A stretch of 64,000 bases of DNA, taken from contig CAYLUZ010000004.1 in NCBI GenBank assembly GCA_964387025.1, positions 287,498-351,497 on the forward strand, in the 5' to 3' direction. Positions 1 to 8,577 of this stretch are shown here, piece after piece. The position numbers and the translations under genes were made by a program. Positions within the stretch are counted from its first letter, which is position 1, and every line of letters begins with the position of its first letter. This DNA is from PNON01 sp964387025. Its GTDB lineage: Bacteria > Chloroflexota > Anaerolineae > Anaerolineales > Anaerolineaceae. The notes under the pieces are model-generated. The model did no database searches. It was not told where the DNA came from and saw only the letters and a list, made by a program, of their open reading frames with translations.

Positions 1-1
1 A

Positions 2-1510
2 CTTGATTCCTCATCAACAAAAACCTTTGGAGGGACAGGTTTGGGATTATCGATATCAAAAAAACTAATTGAAATTTTAGGCGGAGAGATTGGTGTAGAA
101 AGTGAATTCGGAATGGGATCCACCTTCTGGTTTACTATGAATCTGAGTCAACCTGATTTTTATCAGGATGATATTATCCAGACTGAAGAGAATCTTGAAA
201 AATTGAAGGTCTTGGTTATTGACGATAATAATTCTCAATTGGCTAATGTTACGAAGTTACTAGAGGAGTTTGGTATTAACTGTACCGGTTTTTCTAATCC
301 CGGTTACTTATTAAGTAACATACAGCAAAATGAAATACTCCTGGACCAATATGACATTTTATTCCTTGATTATCACATGCCTGTCATTAATGGCCTGGAG
401 TTAGCAAAAGTATTCACCCAAAAATACCCTTCCTATCCGTGGCGGATAATCCTAATGATCAATGGTGGAGATACAATTGACAACTCTATTCTTGACGAAG
501 CTGGTATATACTCGGTTATTTATAAACCAATAATTCGGAAGAATATTTACCAGAACCTTCTATCAATCAGGGAAGACACACCAGAAAATACTAATTCCGC
601 CTTTGGAAATAACCAACCTGGGTTACAAGAAAATAATCCTGAATTAATGGGTCAGCAAGAAACTTGGATCCTGCTTGCAGAAGATAATATTATTAATCAA
701 GAAGTTGCAAAAACAATACTACAGAAAAAAGGATTTTCAGTTGAAACAGTATGTAATGGATTGGAAGTCATTGATGCAATTAAGTACAAATCATTTTCCC
801 TCATTCTTATGGATCTGCAGATGCCAGGAATGGATGGGTTAGAAGCCACAAGTATTATCCGTTCCGATGCAAGTAATTTTTATAATAGAAATATCCCGAT
901 TATTGCAATGACAGCCAACGCTATGCGCGGAGATGAGGAAAAATGCATATTAGCGGGTATGAATGATTACATTTCCAAGCCGTTTGACCCTAATGAATTA
1001 ATTGATAAAGTACATTATTGGTCAAGGTTTCCAAGGAGTACTTCACCAGGAAATGATCTAAAACCAATAGTTCAAGCAACAATCGAAATGGATGAGCAAG
1101 TTGGTCCAAACAAATACTTTGTTCAAGAAAACATTGAACAAAGTATTCAACCCCCAATAATTCAGCTTGATAAGTTAGTCGATCGATTAATGGGAGATAA
1201 AGACCTTGCCTATCAAATGTTACAAAAAGCGTGTGACAATTTGATCATTGAACTTTCCAGTTTGGAAAAAATAATACTTGATCACGATGCAGAATCGCTC
1301 ATGAAAATCTCTCATAAAATGAAAGGCAGCTTTAGTAATCTATCTGTGGAAAGTCTGCGGAAGGGATTTGAAGACCTGGAAATCGCAGGAAAGGATTCTG
1401 ATTGGAACAGTATCCTTGATCTTTATAAACTATTATTGGTCGATACAAATAACTTCACTGCAGAAGTTGATCATATCATTTACGAGACGGTTAATGAAAA
1501 GAATTCGTAA
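2..1510 (+). CDS. Hybrid sensor histidine kinase, 3' part (ATPase end, two REC domains, HPt)
   Basis: The reading frame is open to the window edge, so the gene begins upstream. The first visible residues, TFGGTGLGLSISKKL, are the G2 ATP-binding box of a histidine kinase. Counting from the TTG at base 41, a degenerate-looking REC domain follows at about residues 56-170, with its aspartate in LFLDYHMP. A canonical REC domain lies at about 209-330 (LMDLQMPGMDG, then the KPF lysine). A C-terminal HPt domain has its phospho-histidine in SHKMKGS. The family relays phosphate from kinase to receiver to HPt and on to a separate regulator. The adjacent REC/HD-GYP gene, 11 bases downstream, is the obvious candidate partner. 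The sensor region is outside the window, so the signal is unknown. Confidence 0.93.
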   Translation, partial: LDSSSTKTFGGTGLGLSISKKLIEILGGEIGVESEFGMGSTFWFTMNLSQPDFYQDDIIQTEENLEKLKVLVIDDNNSQLANVTKLLEEFGINCTGFSNPGYLLSNIQQNEILLDQYDILFLDYHMPVINGLELAKVFTQKYPSYPWRIILMINGGDTIDNSILDEAGIYSVIYKPIIRKNIYQNLLSIREDTPENTNSAFGNNQPGLQENNPELMGQQETWILLAEDNIINQEVAKTILQKKGFSVETVCNGLEVIDAIKYKSFSLILMDLQMPGMDGLEATSIIRSDASNFYNRNIPIIAMTANAMRGDEEKCILAGMNDYISKPFDPNELIDKVHYWSRFPRSTSPGNDLKPIVQATIEMDEQVGPNKYFVQENIEQSIQPPIIQLDKLVDRLMGDKDLAYQMLQKACDNLIIELSSLEKIILDHDAESLMKISHKMKGSFSNLSVESLRKGFEDLEIAGKDSDWNSILDLYKLLLVDTNNFTAEVDHIIYETVNEKNS

Positions 1511-1521
1511 GGCGAGAAAAA

Positions 1522-2520
1522 ATGAAAATTTTGGTTGTTGATGATGATGAGATGGCATTAATTGTTGCAAAAAAAGTCCTCCAATCGGATGGTCATGAAG
1601 TATTCCTTGCGGATGACGGGGAATCTGCTTTAAGCCAACTTGTAAAGAATGGGACTCAGGCGATAATTTCCGATTGGAATATGCCCAATATGAATGGGGT
1701 TGAACTGTGCAGACGTATAAAAGATAATTCCGGTTTTGGATTCATTTACTTTATTATTGTTACATCTCGAAACAGCAAGGATGATTTGATCGAAGGGTTG
1801 TCTGCTGGTGCAAATGATTTCATTTCCAAACCATTTGAACCAGTTGAACTACTGCTCCGCATTCGTAACGCTGAAAAGATCATGGCAATGGAAACAACCT
1901 CATTAACATTATTTAGTCTGGCAAAACTTGCAGAATCGAAGGATACAGATACTGGGCACCACCTGGAACGAATTCGCGAATATTCACGGGCCCTTGCAGA
2001 TGAGATGATGACTGATCAGGATTTACGAACAAAAATGCATCCAAAATTCTCTGAAATGCTTTACGAAACCAGCCCATTGCATGATATTGGAAAAGTTGGA
2101 ATACCTGATACTGTATTATTAAAGCCTGCCAGTTTAAGCGACGAAGAATGGATAGTAATGAAAAGTCATACAGAAATTGGTGCAAACACACTAGGAGAAG
2201 TTGTGGAAAAATTCCCGAATGCGGATTTCATGAAAATCGCAAAAGATATTGCGTGGAGTCACCATGAGCGATGGGATGGAAACGGTTATCCACGTGGCTT
2301 AGCAGGTGAAGATATACCCCTGGCAGCAAGAATGGTAGCCCTGGCTGATGTTTATGATGCGCTAACAATGAAGAGAGTCTATAAGTCCGCTATGCCTCAT
2401 GATATTGCAAAAGGAATTATTGTCAATGAAAGCGGAAGTCACTTTGACCCAAAGATCGTGGATGCCTTTCTAGCTATCGAAACAAAGTTTATCGAAATTA
2501 GAAAACAATTCTCTGAATAG
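1522..2520 (+). CDS. Response regulator with HD-GYP c-di-GMP phosphodiesterase output
   Basis: An N-terminal REC domain (about residues 1-120; acidic DDD near residue 7, phospho-acceptor aspartate in IISDWNMPNMNG, KPF lysine) is joined to an HD-GYP domain (about 130-325). HD-GYP motifs are intact: HDIGKVGIPD, HHERWDGNGYP and ALADVYDAL. The family hydrolyses cyclic di-GMP. The overall layout matches RpfG. It follows the hybrid kinase by 11 bases on the same strand, so the two probably form one phosphorelay operon controlling c-di-GMP. The ribosome binding site before the ATG is weak (GGCGAG). Confidence 0.92.
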   Translation: MKILVVDDDEMALIVAKKVLQSDGHEVFLADDGESALSQLVKNGTQAIISDWNMPNMNGVELCRRIKDNSGFGFIYFIIVTSRNSKDDLIEGLSAGANDFISKPFEPVELLLRIRNAEKIMAMETTSLTLFSLAKLAESKDTDTGHHLERIREYSRALADEMMTDQDLRTKMHPKFSEMLYETSPLHDIGKVGIPDTVLLKPASLSDEEWIVMKSHTEIGANTLGEVVEKFPNADFMKIAKDIAWSHHERWDGNGYPRGLAGEDIPLAARMVALADVYDALTMKRVYKSAMPHDIAKGIIVNESGSHFDPKIVDAFLAIETKFIEIRKQFSE

Positions 2521-2559
2521 AAATTATCATTTAGAAATAATAGTTTATTTGCCGCATTA

Positions 2560-4485
2560 TTAGACATCCAAATTTCGAACATCATGCGCATGAGTGGTGA
2601 TGAAACGAGTACGCGGGGGTACGGCTTCACCCATCAGCATGTCAAACGTTCGATCGGCTTCTGCAGCGTCGTCTATGCCAACGATGAGCATGGTGCGGTT
2701 TTCTGGGTTCATAGTAGTTTCCCATAATTGAGTGGGATTCATTTCGCCCAGACCTTTATAGCGCTGTAAATTTGCTTTTTCTGCTGGAATACCTAATTCT
2801 TTTAATACTTTATCCTTTTCATTGTCATTGTATGCATAGCGGACCTTGTCTTTATGGCTCATACGGTACAAGGGCGGTTGAGCGATGAATAAATGTCCTT
2901 CATCAATAATGCTCTGCATATAACGGAAGAAAAATGTGAGCAATAAAGTACGGATATGACTGCCATCAACATCAGCATCGGTCATGATTACGATTTTGCC
3001 ATACCGTAAACCTGATATGTCAAACCCGTCACCTATTCCAGTTCCAAGTGCTGAAATCAAAGCCCGGACTTCGTTATTCCCAAGTATCTTATCCAACCTG
3101 GCGCGTTCTGTGTTAAGGATCTTACCTCGTAAGGGGAGAATCGCTTGAAAGTGGCGGTCGCGTCCCTGTTTGGCAGAACCACCAGCACTGTCTCCCTCAA
3201 CAATATATAGTTCTGTTTTAGTTGGGTCACGATCAGAACAATCGGCCAGTTTACCTGGCAGAGTCATACTTTCAAGTGCGGATTTGCGAATGACCAAATC
3301 CCTGGCCTTACGGGCAGCATCACGAGCACGGGCAGATGTAAGGCATTTTTGAATGATCGCCCTGGCAGCCTGCGGATTTTCTTCCAGAAATCGCGCAAAG
3401 CCTTCACCTACAACCTGGGTGACATACGTTTGAGCTTCAGGATTCATCAATTTGACTTTAGTCTGGCTTTCAAATTGTGGATCAGGATGTTTGATACTCA
3501 CGATCGCTGTCATTCCTTCGCGGGTATCATCACCTGTGAAGTTGGGATCGGATTCCTTGAGCAACCCGGAACGGTGTCCGTAATCATTGATCACACGGGT
3601 GGTAGCTGTTCGCAGACCGGTAAGGTGAGAACCGCCATCAATGGTATTGATCGTATTTGCAAAGGAATATACAGATTCGGAATAGGAATCTGTATATTGA
3701 ATGGCGGCTTCAATATTGACTCCATCAACCTCTTTTTCAATATAGAAAACCGGATGTAGTTGTTCCCGGTTGCGATTCAGGTAACGCACAAACGAATTTA
3801 TACCACCTTCAAAGTGGAAGGTCATTTCTTTCTGAGTGCGTTCATCCATCAGGTGAATGGTAACACCCCGTGTGACGAAAGACATTTCCCGGAAACGCTG
3901 GATTAATGTATCAAAGCGGAAGTCAAGCTCAGGATCTTTAAAAATTTGCGGATCAAACTTGAATGTTGTCTTGCTGCCTGTTTTATTTGGATCGCATTTT
4001 CCAATAACTTTCACGGGTTCCTGGGGTATTCCACGTATATATCTTTGAAAGTGAACCTGTCCTCCCCGCCGAATTTCCACCTCACACCATTCGGATAGGG
4101 CATTTACCGCAGAGACACCAACACCATGAAGTCCACCAGATACTTTATAGCTTCCACCACCGAATTTACCACCAGCATGAAGGATGGTCATTACTACTTC
4201 AAGGGCTGACTTCTTTTTCTCAGGGTGGATATCCACAGGGATACCACGGCCATTATCTTCCACAGTCACGCTGCTGTCAGCATTGATGGTAATCTCGATT
4301 CGGTCACAATATCCGCCCAGGGCTTCATCTATTGAATTGTCGACGACCTCATATACCAGATGGTGTAGGGCTTTTAGATCTGTTCCACCGACATACATGC
4401 CAGGCCTACGTCGAACGGCCTCGAGTCCTTCCAATACCTGGATCTCTTTTGCACCATACGAACTGATAGTTGATGAATCGTTCAT
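2560..4485 (-). CDS. gyrB: DNA gyrase subunit B
   Basis: ATP-hydrolysing subunit of type II topoisomerase, which introduces negative supercoils together with GyrA. At 641 residues it is the usual length of a GyrB without inserts. It shows the GHKL ATPase motifs (VDNSIDEALGGYC, DNGRGIPV, GLHGVGVSAVNALS), the TOPRIM domain (YIVEGDSAGGSAKQGRDR, then MTDADVDGSHIRTLL) and the C-terminal QRYKGLGEMNP motif, ending in RNLDV. The ATG has a good GGGAG ribosome binding site. gyrA is not in the window. It lies 11 bases behind a membrane-protein gene on the same strand. ParE is the alternative, but the C-terminal motifs and ending favour GyrB. Confidence 0.97.
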   Translation of the reverse strand: MNDSSTISSYGAKEIQVLEGLEAVRRRPGMYVGGTDLKALHHLVYEVVDNSIDEALGGYCDRIEITINADSSVTVEDNGRGIPVDIHPEKKKSALEVVMTILHAGGKFGGGSYKVSGGLHGVGVSAVNALSEWCEVEIRRGGQVHFQRYIRGIPQEPVKVIGKCDPNKTGSKTTFKFDPQIFKDPELDFRFDTLIQRFREMSFVTRGVTIHLMDERTQKEMTFHFEGGINSFVRYLNRNREQLHPVFYIEKEVDGVNIEAAIQYTDSYSESVYSFANTINTIDGGSHLTGLRTATTRVINDYGHRSGLLKESDPNFTGDDTREGMTAIVSIKHPDPQFESQTKVKLMNPEAQTYVTQVVGEGFARFLEENPQAARAIIQKCLTSARARDAARKARDLVIRKSALESMTLPGKLADCSDRDPTKTELYIVEGDSAGGSAKQGRDRHFQAILPLRGKILNTERARLDKILGNNEVRALISALGTGIGDGFDISGLRYGKIVIMTDADVDGSHIRTLLLTFFFRYMQSIIDEGHLFIAQPPLYRMSHKDKVRYAYNDNEKDKVLKELGIPAEKANLQRYKGLGEMNPTQLWETTMNPENRTMLIVGIDDAAEADRTFDMLMGEAVPPRTRFITTHAHDVRNLDV

Positions 4486-4496
4486 TAATTCTCCCG

Positions 4497-5513
4497 TTAA
4501 TTTACTTTCGGAAACTCTGAAGCGTTTGCTGGAGAGAGGTTATTTTTCGTAATGATGGATTGAATCCATTTGATTCCATCACGATAGTATACAAAAATTG
4601 CGGCTGTGAGGCTGGTGTTTACCAAGGCATGACCAGCTATTCCGATCAAAGAAAACCATGAATTTTCTTTGGGTATTTGCCAAAGAAGATCCAATCCTTG
4701 AGCGATGATGATCACCGCGATAAAGAATAGTCCTGAAGATGGCAAGGCGAATCTCACCATTCGGATACTTGAAAGGAGAGCTTTTAAAACAGGTTGATGC
4801 TGCATAAAAATGACTTGGGGCGTATATAACATTGGTGTAATGACCCAAATCAGGATCAACCCACCAGCGAATAAAGCAATCTGCCCAAGAATAGGTGAAA
4901 TCAGAGATAAAAATGAAACCAGCATTAAAGTTGGAAATATAATAATGACGATGAAAATCACACAAATAATTGTCAAATATAGAAGTTGCAATGTCTGCCA
5001 TCCAATTGAACCCGGTGTGACTTGAGCTTTATCAGAGGATGTTATTCGATTAATTGAGTTATAGTAATAACTTGACCCGATCAATCCGATCAACCCTACA
5101 ACAAGCCAAATCATGAATGCACTGGAATAATTTTTAGCTTCCAGGATAATGGGCGAGCCTAAAGGATTTGTTACCGGAGAAATATTTGCTATCAAACTGG
5201 GTATTCCTACCGGAAGGGTTCGGATTGCAGAAAAAATATTAAATCGATCAGCCAGGAGGTAATAAATATCTTTTGTAGAAGAAAATATCTGTGCAAATTC
5301 GCCACTTTGTAATTCACTAGGTAACTTTAACCCCTCTAATAGTGGTTGAAGTAAAGCCTTAATTCGAAGATGTGGTCCGAACCAGAGGAGTAGATCCAGG
5401 ATGACGGGCAGAATGATTAATTCGATATGATTGGCTACTGCTTCAAACCCTGCCAGCAGGCTGGGAATAAGCTTTGGCTTTAGTGATAGATTGAGTTCAG
5501 GTTGGTTTATCAT
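4497..5513 (-). CDS. Multi-pass membrane protein upstream of gyrB
   Basis: A 338-residue protein that I do not recognise as a named family. It has a cytoplasmic-looking N-terminus of about 30 residues, a hydrophobic segment near 30-48, a polar region, and then about five strong membrane segments from residue 130 to 320. There is no catalytic motif. Its stop lies 11 bases before the gyrB start, so the two are probably co-transcribed, which may have no functional meaning. The start is 48 bases from a divergent membrane-protein gene, so both promoters must sit in or near that gap. Confidence 0.8.
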   Translation of the reverse strand: MINQPELNLSLKPKLIPSLLAGFEAVANHIELIILPVILDLLLWFGPHLRIKALLQPLLEGLKLPSELQSGEFAQIFSSTKDIYYLLADRFNIFSAIRTLPVGIPSLIANISPVTNPLGSPIILEAKNYSSAFMIWLVVGLIGLIGSSYYYNSINRITSSDKAQVTPGSIGWQTLQLLYLTIICVIFIVIIIFPTLMLVSFLSLISPILGQIALFAGGLILIWVITPMLYTPQVIFMQHQPVLKALLSSIRMVRFALPSSGLFFIAVIIIAQGLDLLWQIPKENSWFSLIGIAGHALVNTSLTAAIFVYYRDGIKWIQSIITKNNLSPANASEFPKVN

Positions 5514-5561
5514 ACAATCTTATATTTTACCATAAGGAGGTTTCCGAGTAAAATGTAACAG

Positions 5562-6374
5562 ATGGAGAAGCACACACATCTTCCGGACCCGAGCCAATTA
5601 AGCATGCTTACTGGTGTCATTCTTATAGCATATGCTATATCACAATACCTTACAGTACCCGTAAATCAGGTTGCAATTCAACTCCCCGGTCTGTACATAC
5701 CCATCAATATCGAATTTCAAAACCTGGTATCAATAACTGTAGCCGTTCTTGCTTCTGCAGGTATGGATTGGGTTATTTCTGGTCACCCGCATAATCCAGG
5801 GAAAGACCGATTGCACCACTGGTTAATACCCTCAATGACAGCGTGGGTAATAGGAATTCCACTTTTTTCGATACCTATAGGACCGACTTGGTGGGGAATG
5901 TTTCTCATTGGTGGTTTTTTATTGGTATTGGTCATTCTATCGGAATATATTTCTGTCGATCCTGATGATACTCGACTCACAGTTGTTAGCATTGGGCTCT
6001 CAGCTCTCTCCCTCGTATTATTCTTAATCCTGGCAGTGAGTATTAGAGCCAATGGGGCAAGGCTTTACCTTGTAATTCCTGCAATAGGAATCGGTAGTGG
6101 ATTGGTATCTCTAAGGATCTTCTATCTTCGTTCCGGAAGAAGCTGGCAGTATGCTTGGAGTCTTTGTATTTCACTTTTATTAGCCCAATTTGCCGCCGGC
6201 TTACATTATTTGCCTCTGTCTCCCGTTCAATTTGGTTTGCTATTAGTGGGATTCTTATATGGATTAATTTCAATATCTGAGTCTGTCATCCAAAACCGGT
6301 TCTCAAAGCAGGTTTTTCTTGAACCTGCGATTATTTTTATTGTCATAATAGTTCTGGTATTGATCCTCGGATAA
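5562..6374 (+). CDS. Multi-pass membrane protein (possibly DUF5656-like)
   Basis: A 270-residue protein with about eight hydrophobic segments separated by short loops and a histidine/proline-containing loop near residue 75 (SGHPHNPGKDRLHHW). No enzymatic motif is visible. Similar proteins are known as uncharacterised DUF5656 members in Anaerolineae; this link is from memory and tentative. The frame is closed just upstream by TAA at 5556, so the ATG at 5562 is the earliest start. The strong AAGGAGG at 5534-5540 is rather far from it and is better placed for a start-stop pair, ATG-TAA, at 5553-5558. Confidence 0.72.
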   Translation: MEKHTHLPDPSQLSMLTGVILIAYAISQYLTVPVNQVAIQLPGLYIPINIEFQNLVSITVAVLASAGMDWVISGHPHNPGKDRLHHWLIPSMTAWVIGIPLFSIPIGPTWWGMFLIGGFLLVLVILSEYISVDPDDTRLTVVSIGLSALSLVLFLILAVSIRANGARLYLVIPAIGIGSGLVSLRIFYLRSGRSWQYAWSLCISLLLAQFAAGLHYLPLSPVQFGLLLVGFLYGLISISESVIQNRFSKQVFLEPAIIFIVIIVLVLILG

Positions 6375-6393
6375 CATATACCAAAGTTTTGAT

Positions 6394-6795
6394 ATGAAAA
6401 AACTGATTCTTCCTGTTAGTATTCATTCAAAGATTATTTCCAATATGGAAAGGCATTTACCGGAAGAAGCCTGTGGTTTGATAACAGGAAAAGGAAATCT
6501 GGTAAGGCATCATTTTTCCATAATTAATGGATTGCATTCTCCGTATAGATTTCAGATGGATGGTAGCGAAATGCTCAACGTTTTTGAGTGGATGGAAAAA
6601 CATGACCAAATGTTGCTTGGGATTTATCATAGTCATCCTAATGGACCAGAAAACCCTTCACTGACTGATCTTGAGGAGGATTATTACCCTGATGTGATAA
6701 AATTAATCGGTTCTAAATCATTAACACAATGGGATTTAAAAGCATATATAAACAACAACTCTGGATATCTGCAAATACCCTTGGTCATCAAATAA
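6394..6795 (+). CDS. JAMM/MPN+ family metalloprotease
   Basis: A 133-residue single-domain protein with a complete JAMM zinc site: glutamate in PEEACGLI (near residue 25), then H-x-H-x7-S-x2-D in YHSHPNGPENPSLTDLE (near residues 74-88). This family (Mov34/PAD-1, Prosite M67) removes C-terminal extensions or ubiquitin-like modifiers. Bacterial stand-alone members often process sulfur-carrier proteins in cysteine or cofactor synthesis. No ThiS/MoaD-like partner gene is adjacent, so the substrate cannot be inferred. It lies 19 bases after the membrane-protein gene and 66 bases before the PlsY-like gene, all on the same strand. Confidence 0.88.
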   Translation: MKKLILPVSIHSKIISNMERHLPEEACGLITGKGNLVRHHFSIINGLHSPYRFQMDGSEMLNVFEWMEKHDQMLLGIYHSHPNGPENPSLTDLEEDYYPDVIKLIGSKSLTQWDLKAYINNNSGYLQIPLVIK

Positions 6796-6861
6796 TGATA
6801 GGTCTTCGGGAATCCAAATTAATTATCCAGGGTTAATAAATATATAATTCAGGAACAATTT

Positions 6862-7524
6862 ATGATTACCTTAAAGATAATTACTGTTTTCATGCTCGCT
6901 TATTTGGTAGGATCGATTCCATTTGGATTAATCTTTGTGAAAATCCTCAAAGGACACGACATAAGGAATATCGAAAGTGGTCGAACAGGTGGAACCAATG
7001 CCGGGAGGGCTGCTGGAACAGGGGCTGGGGTTTTAACTGGTGTTATGGACTTCTTTAAGGGTTTTATTGCGGTTATGATAGCCCGGACGATGATGCCGGG
7101 GGCACCGTGGATCGAAGCTTTTGCAGCAATTTTTGCTATCTTAGGTCACAATTATTCAATATTTTTACTCGAGAGACAGGGACCGGGAAAGTACTTTTTA
7201 CGTGGTGGAGCAGGTGGTGCACCTTGCATGGGTGGTTCGTTTGGTTTTTACCCTCCCAGTTTATTTATCATATTACCTATAGCTCTGTTATTCCTTTTTG
7301 GTGTTGGATATGCTTCCATTACTACACTATCCATTGCCTTCCTGGCAATCGTGCTATTTACCATCAGGGCAATTGTTTTTGGATCAAGTTGGGCTTATGT
7401 CTTTTATGGAGTGATCGCGCAACTTCTGCTAATTATTGCCTTACAATCCAATATTAAACGTCTCCTAAGCGGTAATGAACGCCTGGTAGGTATTCGAGCC
7501 TGGTTGCAAAAACGTAAAAGCTAA
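6862..7524 (+). CDS. plsY: PlsY-like glycerol-3-phosphate acyltransferase
   Basis: PlsY is an integral membrane enzyme that transfers acyl groups from acyl-phosphate to glycerol-3-phosphate, the first step of phospholipid synthesis. The protein has the usual length (220) and five to six membrane segments. Motif 1 appears as SGRTGGTNAGRAAG and motif 3 as NIKRLLSGNE. Motif 2, normally GHxxPVFxxFKGGKGVAT, is changed and lengthened here to GHNYSIFLLERQ followed by a glycine-rich RGGAGGAPCMGG. It is therefore a divergent subfamily, and activity on the standard substrate is inferred rather than shown. Convergent with the next gene. Confidence 0.82.
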   Translation: MITLKIITVFMLAYLVGSIPFGLIFVKILKGHDIRNIESGRTGGTNAGRAAGTGAGVLTGVMDFFKGFIAVMIARTMMPGAPWIEAFAAIFAILGHNYSIFLLERQGPGKYFLRGGAGGAPCMGGSFGFYPPSLFIILPIALLFLFGVGYASITTLSIAFLAIVLFTIRAIVFGSSWAYVFYGVIAQLLLIIALQSNIKRLLSGNERLVGIRAWLQKRKS

Positions 7525-7539
7525 AGTGCAATTCTTCTT

Positions 7540-8397
7540 TTAGATTGGATTTGCTTCTGGTAACAGTTCATCTTCCGCATATAGTTGATATAAATACCAT
7601 AAATTGCGTTTATGAAGGTCAGCTGCTAATCCACCCAGGAAAACCCGGCTTTTTCCGCAAGATTCGATATCAATTTCCGCCAGGTATTCTACAGGGTTTT
7701 TTCGCTTAACAGCAGTTTTCGCTGCCTTCCGTATTGCATTTAAGTAATTCAGGTTATCTTTGCAGGCGTCTTCAATTTCACCTCGAAGGATGATGTCTCC
7801 ATGTCCTTGAACTATGTTTTCCAAACCCATCTTGCCAATTCTTTTAATAGTATTTGCGATTTCATCAATATCGCCATCAACAATAAATGGCAATGGCATA
7901 AAACTATCCCCCGCAAAAAGGACCCGGTCTTCTTCGATAAGGATTCCAATTCCATCAAGGCTGTGACCCAACATTGGCATCATGACCAGGTTTTTTTTGC
8001 CAACCCTAAGGGATAAAGACCCAGAGCTAAATGTCAGGTGAGGAGTAATAATTTTGACTTGCCGCAATGCCGGGTTTGATTTTTTTGCCTGTTCAAGGGC
8101 AGGCTTCCCTTTTTCCATTAAAAGCTGTCCACAGAGATCATGACCTATAATTGTGGACCCCGGGAAAAAACTATTTCCCCAACTATGGTCAGCATGGTGA
8201 TGTGTGTTGATCACATAACGGACAGGTACATTTAATTCTGATTCGATAAAATCACGCATTGCAAGCGTTTCTTCGGGTAGTGCTAATGTGTCAATTAACA
8301 CAGCCCATTGTGGTCCGGCAATAACACCGGCAGTCACCTGGGCATATATGCTGCTTTGAAACCAATAAACATTCTCAGAAACTCGTTCTCGTTGCAT
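7540..8397 (-). CDS. Metallo-beta-lactamase-fold hydrolase
   Basis: A 285-residue protein with the full metal-binding set of the MBL superfamily: THHHADHSWGN (about residue 65), a histidine in GHSLDG, the aspartate in LFAGDSFM and the histidine in QGHGDII. The fold binds two metal ions and hydrolyses esters, thioesters, lactones or related bonds. Members of this branch are usually annotated only as MBL-fold hydrolases. No neighbour suggests a substrate. There is no signal peptide, so it is probably cytoplasmic. The gene is monocistronic and convergent with plsY. Confidence 0.88.
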   Translation of the reverse strand: MQRERVSENVYWFQSSIYAQVTAGVIAGPQWAVLIDTLALPEETLAMRDFIESELNVPVRYVINTHHHADHSWGNSFFPGSTIIGHDLCGQLLMEKGKPALEQAKKSNPALRQVKIITPHLTFSSGSLSLRVGKKNLVMMPMLGHSLDGIGILIEEDRVLFAGDSFMPLPFIVDGDIDEIANTIKRIGKMGLENIVQGHGDIILRGEIEDACKDNLNYLNAIRKAAKTAVKRKNPVEYLAEIDIESCGKSRVFLGGLAADLHKRNLWYLYQLYAEDELLPEANPI

Positions 8398-8520
8398 TTT
8401 TCCTACTTTGTATTAAGATGCCTTAAAAATAGCATAATTCAATGGAAATGTCAAAAAAACGCACTTCCATTGACTCTACACTAATATTTTACAAATTCCG
8501 ATCACAACCTTAAATATAAA

Positions 8521-8560
8521 AAAAACGACACGCTGAATTTCATTTTGAGGTGTCGTTTTT
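8521..8560 (-). terminator. Rho-independent terminator after the CpXC gene
   Basis: A perfect 11-bp stem (AAAAACGACAC at 8521-8531 with GTGTCGTTTTT at 8550-8560) and an 18-base loop. On the minus strand it is followed by an uninterrupted T run (complement of A8518-8525). It lies 18 bases past the stop of the gene ending at 8578. The symmetric A/T flanks could also stop plus-strand transcripts, but no plus-strand gene reads into it. Confidence 0.85.
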
Positions 8561-8577
8561 TAACGAGACAATTAAAA

